A stretch of DNA of 64,000 nt, from NCBI GenBank assembly GCA_031552995.1, contig JAVBMB010000048.1:21321-85320 (forward strand), read 5' to 3'. This DNA is from JAVBMB01 sp031552995 (GTDB lineage: Bacteria; Bacillota; Clostridia; Oscillospirales; Butyricicoccaceae). Below are positions 1 through 7,209 of this stretch, piece after piece (within the stretch, counting starts at the first letter, position 1; each line of letters begins with the position of its first letter). The position numbers and the translations under genes were made by a program. The notes under the pieces were generated by a model that did not search any database, had not been told where the DNA came from, and worked only from the letters and a program-made list of their open reading frames with translations.

Positions 1-246
1 TACGCGTCGAACTCGCTTTACGCCGCCGACTACGACAGCTGGCTTGACATTTTTACGTCATGCGGCGAGCCAGTGCTGCACGACCTTGACGTGCTGGCGG
101 CGCATCTTGCTAAATACGACACGCCTGTGCGCGATGTCGGCACGGCCGTCAACGACACATATATCAAGGCCACCGGCCAGCCGGGCGGCGTGATGACCTA
201 CGGCAAAGTGACCGACCTGCTGCTGGCGTACTACATCGAAGAGTGA
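1..246 (+). CDS. 3' end of an unidentified protein (partial)
   Basis: An open frame runs from the window edge to a TGA at 244-246, giving 81 residues with no start inside the window. The piece ends in a helix-like stretch, TDLLLAYYIEE. I do not recognise the family: no catalytic motif or membrane segment is visible. Codon use looks like that of the neighbouring genes, and a small lipoprotein gene follows 30 bases downstream with its own ribosome site, so the two may be co-transcribed. The frame could be a domain of a larger enzyme whose body lies upstream. Confidence 0.6.
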   Translation, partial: YASNSLYAADYDSWLDIFTSCGEPVLHDLDVLAAHLAKYDTPVRDVGTAVNDTYIKATGQPGGVMTYGKVTDLLLAYYIEE

Positions 247-276
247 GAGCAGAATATTATTTCCTTGGAGGCATAA

Positions 277-507
277 ATGAAACGAACACTTATCGGCTCG
301 GTACTTGTGCTTGCCGGAACTCTGCTGCTGGCGGCCTGCTTAAATATCACAGGCGGCAACATGGCCGGCGGATGTAGCACCCCTCCCGGCCGGTTTCTGA
401 CGACGGTCTACGAGTGCGGCATCGGCGCACCGATGTTTTTAGGCGCTGCTCTGCTGGCGCTTGGGCTTGCCGCGCTGTGCATAGAATATTTTAAAAAAGA
501 GAGCTGA
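277..507 (+). CDS. small predicted lipoprotein with a C-terminal membrane helix
   Basis: This 76-residue protein begins MKRTLIGSVLVLAGTLLLAA and has a lipobox LAAC with the lipidation cysteine at residue 21. A second hydrophobic segment near residues 48-71 (FLGAALLALGLAAL) is followed by a lysine-rich end, so it may instead be a two-helix membrane protein. Between the helices lies a short segment with two more cysteines. A GGAGG ribosome site precedes the ATG by 6-7 bases. It follows the truncated upstream gene by 30 bases. No family is recognised and no function is proposed. Confidence 0.65.
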   Translation: MKRTLIGSVLVLAGTLLLAACLNITGGNMAGGCSTPPGRFLTTVYECGIGAPMFLGAALLALGLAALCIEYFKKES

Positions 508-645
508 GCGCCGCAAAAGCATGAAAGCGCTGCGGGGTTCCCGGCATTTAGCCGGCTGCGGCCTGAGGGCCGGATTTCGCCCGTTTCATGTGTAAGAATA
601 TGCGGGTTAGGGCGATCCCCCACCTGCCCGCGGAAAATCTGACCG

Positions 646-714
646 GCTTGCGAAAAAGCAGGACACCCCCTGCTTTTTCGGCAAGCCTGAAGCCGGGTCA
701 GACGACCCGGCTTC
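646..714 (-). terminator. two adjacent hairpins, probable terminator of the collagen-like gene
   Basis: Two strong inverted repeats lie between convergent genes. Arms 689-699 and 704-714 form an 11-base stem with a 4-base loop. Arms 646-662 and 669-686 form a longer stem containing AAAAAGCAGG and CCTGCTTTTT. On the minus strand these follow the collagen-like stop codon directly. The run of T sits inside a stem, not after it, so this is a less classic intrinsic terminator. Confidence 0.5.
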
Positions 715-723
715 TCTGGCGTT

Positions 724-1533
724 TCAGTCCAGCTTTTTCAGCATCAGCATCGCGTTGAGGCCTGTCGAGACCGTCAGCGATACCCCTGTCAGCGATACGA
801 TGCTGAGGTCGACCACGTCGCCCGCGGCAAGCGCCACAAGCGCGCTGCCCTGAAGCACCGTCTCGCCGGACAGCACCGGCGTTGCCGCCACCGCCGTCTG
901 CGGCGTTATTGCGACGCCGTTTCGCCGTACGGTCATCACCACATTCGCCGGCACTGTCGCACCGCTAAGCCTCAGCATAAACTGCAGCTCGTATATGCCG
1001 CCCTGCTGAATCGTCATTGACGAGCCGGGGGCATATGTTATTCCGCTCGACGGCATTTGCGATGTCAGCGGAATCTGAAGCGGCACGGCGGCCGAAAGCA
1101 GCAGCGATTGCGGCGCGCTGTTATAGATTCCGCCGAATGTCTGAACGCCCCCGGGACCTGTCGGCCCCGTCGGCCCGGGCAATCCCACTCCGGCCGGGCC
1201 TGTCGGCCCAGTCGGGCCAGGCAATCCCACTCCGACCGGGCCTGTCGGCCCCGTCGCTCCCGTGGGTCCCGTTGGCCCCGTCGGGCCGGTGACGCCAACC
1301 GGCGGCGGGAACGGCGGATTCGGCCACTGGCACTGCTGCCAGCATTGGCTCCACCAGGGATCCCAGCAGCCGTTTGCCGCCTGCCCCTGGCCGAAGCCCT
1401 GCGAAAAACCCTGCGCAGCGCGCATCGAGTTAACCCCGGCGGTTATATATCCGCCGTTGCGTACCGGCGGGGCGAACTGCTGGTCTAAAAACGGGTCGGG
1501 AAACTGATTTTCAAAAAGACGATTGCAACTCAT
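724..1533 (-). CDS. collagen-like triple-helix repeat surface protein
   Basis: The 269-residue product has three parts. Residues 1-80 are rich in Gln, Trp, Phe and Pro with paired cysteines and no signal peptide. Residues 82-128 are Gly-X-Y repeats, mostly GPT. Residues 130-269 are a beta-rich domain resembling the C-terminal trimerising domain of BclA-type exosporium or surface collagens. Such proteins form a homotrimeric collagen-like stalk and, in Firmicutes, often sit on spores or cell surfaces. The start is fixed by an AAAGGAGGAG ribosome site. It is monocistronic by position, with hairpins at its 3' end. Lack of a signal peptide fits a spore-coat or exosporium role, but that is inference; location cannot be read from the sequence. 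Confidence 0.85.
   Translation of the reverse strand: MSCNRLFENQFPDPFLDQQFAPPVRNGGYITAGVNSMRAAQGFSQGFGQGQAANGCWDPWWSQCWQQCQWPNPPFPPPVGVTGPTGPTGPTGATGPTGPVGVGLPGPTGPTGPAGVGLPGPTGPTGPGGVQTFGGIYNSAPQSLLLSAAVPLQIPLTSQMPSSGITYAPGSSMTIQQGGIYELQFMLRLSGATVPANVVMTVRRNGVAITPQTAVAATPVLSGETVLQGSALVALAAGDVVDLSIVSLTGVSLTVSTGLNAMLMLKKLD
1150..1290 (-). repeat. Gly-X-Y coding repeat in the collagen-like gene
   Basis: This stretch encodes GPT/GVG/LPG triplets and contains two near-identical copies of a block coding for VGLPGPTGPTGP. Such repeats change copy number by slippage, so length may differ between strains. Confidence 0.8.
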
Positions 1534-1702
1534 CTATGCTCCTCCTTTGTTGTGCTGCCGTAAAACATCACTCGGGCGGGAGCGTACCGCCGCCTTTTGC
1601 CCTGCCCTATGTTCACATTCGCTGCGGCCCGGCATAAGCCGCACAGTACAGTTTATTGCCGAAACCGGTCGGATGTTCATGATTTTGCGGCAAAATAAAC
1701 AC

Positions 1703-1738
1703 AAAAAACCGCCCGCGGGCAATGATGCCCGCGGGCGG
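1703..1738 (-). terminator. intrinsic terminator of the aconitase X operon
   Basis: A perfect 13-base stem (1709-1721 with 1726-1738, loop ATGA) is followed on the minus strand by TTTTTT. It lies 13 bases beyond the RpiR stop codon, and it is the first clear terminator downstream of the five-gene operon. Confidence 0.85.
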
Positions 1739-1751
1739 CTGCCGTATCCCG

Positions 1752-2516
1752 CTAACTCAGGTAGTTCTTCGGGTCGCGCTTAAGCGGCTGAAGTATGTCT
1801 TTATACGTTTCGCATATATGCGTTATCATATCGAAGATATACTGCGCCACAGGCGAGATGTTGATGATTGTCGTCCCCTCAACCCGCTGCAGGTCAAAAC
1901 ATACAAGCTGCTGCGCCATAGTGATAAACGGGCTGAGCGCGTCGTTTGTAAAGACAATCGTCGCGCATTCGTTCTCGATGGCGCGCTGCACCCAGCGGTG
2001 TGTGTAGAAATAATGCGGCTCAAACGACACGGCCAAAAGCACGGTGTCCTCCTTAAGCATATTGATGATTTCGCTCCAGTCACCGCTGTGCAGCCTGGTG
2101 AAGTATACATTCCCGCGCACCATCTCCAGCATGTGCAGCAGCTCGGCCGCCGTACCGAGAGACTCCAAAAACCCGACAATTATCACATTTTTCGCGCTCA
2201 TCAGCATGCGGCATATCTCGTACATCTGCACGGCGCTCGGCTCGCTCATGACCGGCGCGGACGCCGCTTCGGCGGCCTGCCTCTCCTCGCCCAGCAAAAG
2301 TGTCTGCCGTATCTCGCGCTGCATATCGCTGTAGCCGCTGTAGCCCAGCATATAGCAAAACCGGACAATTGTGGCGGCGCTCGTCCCTACGGCCTGCGCC
2401 ATGCGGGCAACGGTGGCAAACGCCGCCTCGTTGTAGTTCAGCTCGATATACCGGGCAATCTTCTGCTGCGCCTTTGACATTTTCGGGTATTTCTTCTCAA
2501 TCTGCCTTAGAACCAT
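1752..2516 (-). CDS. RpiR/MurR-family transcriptional regulator
   Basis: A 254-residue regulator with the RpiR layout: an N-terminal helix-turn-helix (about residues 1-75, with AVGTSAATIVRFCYMLGYSG) and a C-terminal SIS sugar-phosphate-type domain (about 105-240, with NVIIVGFLESLGTAAELL). SIS domains in this family sense phosphorylated sugars or related metabolites. The start has GAGGAGG six bases upstream. Only 41 bases separate it from the AtuA-like gene on the same strand and no promoter or terminator is evident between them, so it is probably the last gene of the aconitase X operon and a candidate local regulator. The effector cannot be predicted. Confidence 0.85.
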   Translation of the reverse strand: MVLRQIEKKYPKMSKAQQKIARYIELNYNEAAFATVARMAQAVGTSAATIVRFCYMLGYSGYSDMQREIRQTLLLGEERQAAEAASAPVMSEPSAVQMYEICRMLMSAKNVIIVGFLESLGTAAELLHMLEMVRGNVYFTRLHSGDWSEIINMLKEDTVLLAVSFEPHYFYTHRWVQRAIENECATIVFTNDALSPFITMAQQLVCFDLQRVEGTTIINISPVAQYIFDMITHICETYKDILQPLKRDPKNYLS

Positions 2517-2557
2517 CCGCCGCCTCCTCTGTCCGCCGTGTCAATACAAACTGACTG

Positions 2558-2863
2558 TTACTCCAGGATATCGGTCTCAAGCATCAGATATCCAAGCGCC
2601 TTACCGTGCGCGTCGATGGCGAGGGAGCGCGTCACGCCGCCGCCGAGTGTGCCGTGCAGCACGAAGTTAAGCGCGCCAAGCTGCGGCAGCTCGTACCGCT
2701 CTGCCTTTGTCGCGCCCAGCGGCGCGTATGTCTTAAGCGCCGCATCGGCTGTTAAGGCCGCCGCGATGCGCGGATAGTCCCTGATATCATAGGCGATGAC
2801 CGACACGGTGGAGATGTTCCCCTTGTCCCCCGTGCGCGAGTGGGCAATTTCATACAGCTTCAT
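2558..2863 (-). CDS. AtuA-like small protein (ferredoxin-fold partner of AtuA)
   Basis: This 101-residue protein starts MKLYEIAHSRTGDKGN, the characteristic opening of the small domain that accompanies DUF1446/AtuA proteins, sometimes fused to their C terminus. A longer in-frame reading from 2965 overlaps the AtuA gene and is unlikely, because ATG 2863 forms an ATGA overlap with the upstream stop, the usual translational coupling. The pair probably works as one enzyme or complex. The role of the small domain is not established; in the acyclic terpene path AtuA is linked to catabolism of branched acyl compounds. Substrate here is unknown. Confidence 0.8.
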   Translation of the reverse strand: MKLYEIAHSRTGDKGNISTVSVIAYDIRDYPRIAAALTADAALKTYAPLGATKAERYELPQLGALNFVLHGTLGGGVTRSLAIDAHGKALGYLMLETDILE

Positions 2864-4203
2864 CGGCGCACCTCTTTCCATACTATATCGGTGCGTATAT
2901 CGCCGCGCGGAACAAGCACCGACGCCACCGAGACAATCTGCCGCGCGTATCCGCGCGCACCGCACCCGCCCGCCGGGCCGTTTGTATACATCGCCTCGGC
3001 CTCGCGCCCGATTATCAGCGCGTCAGCTTTGCCGTCCACCCTTGCGGCGACGCGCACGCGCACCTCCGCCGGTGCCGGGCGCGGCATCTCCGCCTCGCCG
3101 AACAGGCTGTTTATGCCCATCAAATCTACGCGCAGCTCTCGGATATTTATATCATAACCCTCCAGCCGGCGGCGCATAATATCGGCCGCCAGCCCGGCGC
3201 GTCTTTCGGCGTTGTGCCCGCCGTAGCTTATCTCGCCCTCGCCTATCCAGCCGTCGCTGTAGCCGATGCTCACCTTCAGCTTGTCGGGCCGCGAGCGGCC
3301 CGTGCCGCCCTTGACGATAACCCTGTCCCGCCCGGCATCTTCAATCGTCACGCGCGAAAAATCGGCGGTCACGTCGGGGGTCAGGTAGGCGGCGGGATCC
3401 ATGATTTCATACAGCAGCTGCTCTGTCACCGTCGAACGGCTTACAAGCCCGCCGCAATCCGGCAGTTTTTCCAGCGAAAAATCGCCGTTTTCGCAAAACT
3501 CCACTATTGGGAAGCCAACATCCCACAGCATCGGCACATCCTTGAAGCCCGGGTCGGCAAAATATCCGCCGCTCGCCTGACCGGCGCACTCAAGCAGGTG
3601 CCCGGCCACGGTTGCCTTGCCCAAAAAATCCCAATCGTCAAACGCCCTGCCGAACTCGTACACAAGCGGCCCCACGGCAAGCGAGGGGTCGGCGGCGCGG
3701 CCGGTGACGACGATGTCGGCGCCTTGCGTCAGCGCCTCGGCAATCGCCTCGGCGCCGATATAGGCGTTGGCCGACACTATGCCGTCAAGCCCGCCAAGGC
3801 TGCCGCCGGTCTCGATGAGCGGGCAGTCTCCGTACAGCGCGATACGCTCCAGCAAATCATCCCCGAGCACGGCGGCGATTTTCAGCCCGCCAAGGCCGCA
3901 TTTCTCCGCCATCGAGGCGATTTTATCGGCGGCGGCGCGCGGGTTGGCCGCGCCCATGTTTGTGATTATCTTTACCGGATGCTCTTTAAGCAGCGGCAGT
4001 ATTTTTTCAAAGCGGTACTCGAGCAGGGGGTTATACCCCCTGGCGGGGTCGTCAAGCTTATCCTTTTGCGCCAGCGCGATTGTCCGCTCGGCAAGGCACT
4101 CGAACATGATATAGTCGACATTGCCGCGCTTTATGATATCAAGCGCCGGCTCTATGCGGTCCCCTCCGAACCCGGCCCCGGCCGCGATGCGCACCGTTTT
4201 CAT
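2860..4203 (-). CDS. AtuA/DUF1446 family protein
   Basis: A 447-residue soluble protein of the acyclic terpene utilisation AtuA family (DUF1446). It shows the N-terminal GAGFGGDRIEPALDII segment and the internal region VTGRAADPSLAVGPLVYEFG typical of the family. It lies between the aconitase X small subunit (4-base overlap at 4200-4203) and the AtuA-like partner (4-base overlap), so four genes are translationally coupled. Family members occur next to acyl-CoA carboxylase genes in terpene degraders, but also in stand-alone aconitase X clusters like this one, where the reaction is not known. A hydroxy-acid or amino-acid breakdown route is an inference from context only. Confidence 0.85.
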   Translation of the reverse strand: MKTVRIAAGAGFGGDRIEPALDIIKRGNVDYIMFECLAERTIALAQKDKLDDPARGYNPLLEYRFEKILPLLKEHPVKIITNMGAANPRAAADKIASMAEKCGLGGLKIAAVLGDDLLERIALYGDCPLIETGGSLGGLDGIVSANAYIGAEAIAEALTQGADIVVTGRAADPSLAVGPLVYEFGRAFDDWDFLGKATVAGHLLECAGQASGGYFADPGFKDVPMLWDVGFPIVEFCENGDFSLEKLPDCGGLVSRSTVTEQLLYEIMDPAAYLTPDVTADFSRVTIEDAGRDRVIVKGGTGRSRPDKLKVSIGYSDGWIGEGEISYGGHNAERRAGLAADIMRRRLEGYDINIRELRVDLMGINSLFGEAEMPRPAPAEVRVRVAARVDGKADALIIGREAEAMYTNGPAGGCGARGYARQIVSVASVLVPRGDIRTDIVWKEVRR

Positions 4204-4655
4204 TCTGATTCCTCCCGCCTTCCGCCTTTATACACTTCAACGATGCCGCGCGCGCCGTCGACGCGCACCCAGTCGCCGGTCTCGATTACGTCGCACGGGT
4301 CGCCGTCCAGCCTGTCGACTACGGGGATATCCGCGCCGTACAGCGCGCTTGACAGCATAGCGCCGGTAAGAATAATAAGCTCGGTCTCACGGTTGATTAT
4401 AGCCTTTGGCGCGTTGCCGCACCGTGTCGACTCCAGCATCCATGTAGAGCCGCTTGTCGACCCCTTGCCCAGCGGATAGACGAGGACCTTATCCCTGACG
4501 CATTCGCCGCAGACGGCGACGCGCACGTCGTTTATCCTGCCGGTCGACGGCTCGACGCCGTGTGACCAGACAAGCGAATCACGGCTTACAAGCGCCTCGC
4601 CCTCGGCGACGCCTCCGGTCAGGCCGCGCCCCTTCATAACAACAGGCTGTCTCAT
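4200..4655 (-). CDS. aconitase X small (swivel) subunit, DUF126
   Basis: The product, 151 residues from ATG 4655, is the swivelling domain of aconitase X: it contains VVMKGRGLTGGVAEGEAL at its start and the GKGSTSGSTWMLE segment that contributes active-site serine contacts. The longer frame from 4907 would lie inside the large-subunit gene and is rejected; ATG 4655 overlaps that gene's stop as ATGA. In many bacteria the two domains are one chain; here they are separate, as in archaeal phosphomevalonate dehydratase and some bacterial enzymes. The two subunits should assemble into one iron-sulfur dehydratase. Confidence 0.88.
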   Translation of the reverse strand: MRQPVVMKGRGLTGGVAEGEALVSRDSLVWSHGVEPSTGRINDVRVAVCGECVRDKVLVYPLGKGSTSGSTWMLESTRCGNAPKAIINRETELIILTGAMLSSALYGADIPVVDRLDGDPCDVIETGDWVRVDGARGIVEVYKGGRREESE

Positions 4656-5881
4656 ACGCGGCCCTCCTCTTCGGTCACGGCGGCTATGCCCTGCTCTGTC
4701 GGGGCGTAGCGAAGCGCTATATTGTGCTCGGACGGCAGATAGCTTGCAAACTTGCCCGAGTCGGTTATCAGGGTCCTGTGCCCGCCGACAAGCGGGCTGA
4801 TGACGATGCATGTCTGCGCCATCATCGTCACGCCGGCGCTCTCCAGCTTCTGCACGACGCCCATGCGCCGCATAAGCGCCTCGGTCTCGGCCGTTGTGAA
4901 TATCCACATCGCCTTGCCGGGCTTCACCCTGCGCCCCGCCATCAGCTTGCCTATTGCCATAACCTCGGCGGCCGAGCTGTGCGGGCAGCCTGTTGCGAAT
5001 AAATCTGGCTCGCCGGCGTCCGGCGTCGTCAGCGCCGCGGCCGCCTCGTCTATCATCCGCCGGGTGATAACATGTGTTTCCTGCGGGGCGGCGCCCTCAA
5101 ACGGGTCGCGGTCAAGCGCCTCGGGCGTCACGCCCACGGCATGATACATCGCCACCGCGCCGCTTGCAGCGGCCGACGCGCCCATATATTTAAGGTTGTC
5201 GTTTGTCGCGCCCTGCGGTATGCCGTAAAGCGCCGGGACTTTGTGCCCGGACAGCTTGCCCAGCATAATGCCTATCGTATTATAGTCCAAATCGCTCAGC
5301 TCTCCGGCGTCGATTATCACCTTTATCTGCGCGCGGCGGTTTTCGGGCAGATACAGCCCGCAGCGCGGCGCGCGGCCGGTAAGCGCGCAGCAGACGGCAA
5401 ACCCGGCGGGCGTCCTGTTTGTGCGCGCGCCGAGAACCGAGTTGGCATAGCTGACCGCGGAGGACTCGGCCCATGCCACATTTTGCCCAAGCCGCGGCAC
5501 GCTGCCCTGATTATACGGCGTACACGACCACGCCGGCACCTCGCCGAGCTTGATTATCGCGTCGCGCAGCCGCATTTGATTGCCGGCATATTCTTTATCG
5601 TACCCCATCCGTTCCCACTTGTCAAACGGTATCGACGCCGGGTCCTGCGTCGTAAAGACGCAGCATTCGCCGCCGAGACAGGCCAGCTTTTCCAGCCAGT
5701 CGCGCCCGGCGGCGTGAAGCGAGCCGAAATGCGCCATCGCCTGCACGCTGACAACCTCAACCAGCTCGCGCGCGTCCATCGCGACGGCGGCCTTGACTAT
5801 CATCTCCATAGCCAGTTTTTTCGCCTCTCCGTGCGCCCCGTCAAGCATTTCGCGTTCAAACGCGGTCAATTTTACCTGCAA
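4652..5881 (-). CDS. aconitase X large (catalytic) subunit, DUF521
   Basis: A 409-residue aconitase X catalytic subunit. Candidate iron-sulfur ligands are Cys120 (SCTPYNQG), Cys299 (ATGCPHSS) and Cys358 (AQTCIVIS), each in a family-typical context. Characterised relatives dehydrate cis-3-hydroxy-L-proline or, in archaea, mevalonate 5-phosphate; the substrate here is not determined. The start is a TTG at 5881 behind GGGGGAGAGGG; beginning there gives the family-typical N terminus VKLTAFEREMLDG. It is the first gene of the operon and faces a LysR gene across a 129-base gap. Alternative start codons further in would cut a conserved helix. Confidence 0.88.
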   Translation of the reverse strand: MQVKLTAFEREMLDGAHGEAKKLAMEMIVKAAVAMDARELVEVVSVQAMAHFGSLHAAGRDWLEKLACLGGECCVFTTQDPASIPFDKWERMGYDKEYAGNQMRLRDAIIKLGEVPAWSCTPYNQGSVPRLGQNVAWAESSAVSYANSVLGARTNRTPAGFAVCCALTGRAPRCGLYLPENRRAQIKVIIDAGELSDLDYNTIGIMLGKLSGHKVPALYGIPQGATNDNLKYMGASAAASGAVAMYHAVGVTPEALDRDPFEGAAPQETHVITRRMIDEAAAALTTPDAGEPDLFATGCPHSSAAEVMAIGKLMAGRRVKPGKAMWIFTTAETEALMRRMGVVQKLESAGVTMMAQTCIVISPLVGGHRTLITDSGKFASYLPSEHNIALRYAPTEQGIAAVTEEEGRV

Positions 5882-5925
5882 ACTACCCTCTCCCCCATCA
5901 AAAATGAAGTAATTGTTTCACTTGT

Positions 5926-5954
5926 ATTTTATCAGCGCAGGGGATATACTTCAA
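5926..5954 (-). promoter_or_regulatory. candidate sigma-70 promoter of the aconitase X operon
   Basis: On the minus strand TTGAAG (5949-5954) and TAAAAT (5926-5931) are separated by 17 bases. It lies in the divergent gap with lysR, where a LysR protein would be expected to bind. Confidence 0.6.
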
Positions 5955-6010
5955 ATGCCGGGTTTTTATGATTGGCATAAGTTTTTGTAATGAATGCGGA
6001 GGGCGGTAAT

Positions 6011-6889
6011 ATGGTTGTCAGTCTCGATTACTATCGTGTATTCCACTGCGTCGCCGAGGCAAAGAGCATATCGCTTGCCGCGCAGCGGCTGTATCTGTCT
6101 CAGCCCGCCGTGACGCGCACGATTCGCAAGCTCGAGCGCGAAATCGGCTGCCCGCTGTTTGTGCGCACGCCGCGCGGCGTGACGCTGACGGCCGAGGGCG
6201 AAAAGCTCGCCGCGCATGTCTTAAACGCGATGAATCAGCTTGACACCGGCGAAATGCTTGTGCGCAAGCTTGCGGTCTACGGCTCCGGCTCGCTGTCTAT
6301 CGGCACGACGGAAAATGCGCTTGCGCCTTTTCTGCTGCCGCGGCTGAAGAGCTTTTGCGCCGAGTATCCCGGCGCGCACATCCACGTCACCGGGGGCTCT
6401 ACAGATGATTTGCTCGCGATGATTCGCTCGGGCGGCATCGAGCTTGCGCTTGTCATGGAGCCGATAGGCGACACATCAGGGCTGGATATTACCCCCCTGC
6501 GCCGCTATCAGGATATATTCGTCGCGGGCGAGGCGTTCGCGCAGCTGCGCGGAGAGGTACTGTCCGCGCAAGATCTGACGCGCTTTCCGCTTGTCGGGCT
6601 CGAGCGCGGCACAAGCTCGCGCCGCCATATTTCGGCGTGGTTCGAGGCGCAGGGCGCCCTGTTCGAGCCGCAGTACAGCGTGCGCACGTCGATGACCGTA
6701 CTGCCGTTCGCGCGCCACGGCCTTGGCATCGGCACGGCATCGCTGGACGTGCTTGACGCGACGGACGCCGGCGGCCTGTTCGAAATAGCGCTAAGCTCGC
6801 CGGTTCCGCCGCGCAGCCTGTGCCTGGCGCGCAGCGACAGCGCGCGCCGCTCGGCGCTGTGCCAGAAGTTTATCGAGCGTCTGCTGTAG
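6011..6889 (+). CDS. LysR-family transcriptional regulator
   Basis: A 292-residue LysR-type regulator. The N-terminal winged helix reads FHCVAEAKSISLAAQRLYLS followed by QPAVTRTIRKLEREIG; the effector-binding domain follows from about residue 88. ATG 6011 is chosen over an in-frame ATG at 5990 because GGAGGG at 5998-6003 lies seven bases before it. The gene is divergent from the aconitase X operon, the classic arrangement for a LysR activator of the neighbouring pathway, with the pathway substrate or an intermediate as coinducer. That link is inference. A separate M20 dipeptidase unit begins downstream with its own promoter. Confidence 0.9.
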   Translation: MVVSLDYYRVFHCVAEAKSISLAAQRLYLSQPAVTRTIRKLEREIGCPLFVRTPRGVTLTAEGEKLAAHVLNAMNQLDTGEMLVRKLAVYGSGSLSIGTTENALAPFLLPRLKSFCAEYPGAHIHVTGGSTDDLLAMIRSGGIELALVMEPIGDTSGLDITPLRRYQDIFVAGEAFAQLRGEVLSAQDLTRFPLVGLERGTSSRRHISAWFEAQGALFEPQYSVRTSMTVLPFARHGLGIGTASLDVLDATDAGGLFEIALSSPVPPRSLCLARSDSARRSALCQKFIERLL

Positions 6890-6978
6890 CGCCCGGCGCT
6901 TTACGCAGCGAATTGGCGCCCCCGTGCCCTATTTATCCGCACCCCATGCGGCGCGTCACGCCGGCCGGGCACAGGGCA

Positions 6979-7007
6979 TTGACGCCCGCGCCGGCAGGTA
7001 ATATAAT
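6979..7007 (+). promoter_or_regulatory. candidate promoter of the M20 dipeptidase gene
   Basis: TTGACG (6979-6984) and TATAAT (7002-7007) have a 17-base spacer. Transcription from here would give a leader of about 195 bases before ATG 7210. Confidence 0.65.
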
Positions 7008-7013
7008 TACATG

Positions 7014-7209
7014 TGATGAAGCGCCGGCCGCTTGCGGCGAAAAGCCGTCTGCGCTGACGCCTGTCACCCGCGCCGCGCCGGGCGGCCGCCGGCCGGGCCG
7101 GCGCCCGAGCTGACGGCATAAAAACAACCGTAAACTAATGCCACGGGGGGCCACCGTCCGCGAATGCGGCGTGGCTGATATCTCCCCGCGGCGCGAATGG
7201 AGGCAAACA
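7014..7209 (+). other. GC-rich structured leader before the dipeptidase gene
   Basis: The 6890-7209 gap holds no convincing gene. Apart from the promoter, this part contains several strong GC-rich inverted repeats around 7020-7110, such as GGCCGCCGGCCGGGCCGGCG. I cannot match it to a known riboswitch and no terminator T-run is visible, so any regulatory role is open. Confidence 0.3.

Noticed and set aside
3214..4479. A 421-codon plus-strand frame
   Set aside because: Antisense to AtuA and the aconitase X small subunit; shadow of the coding strand.
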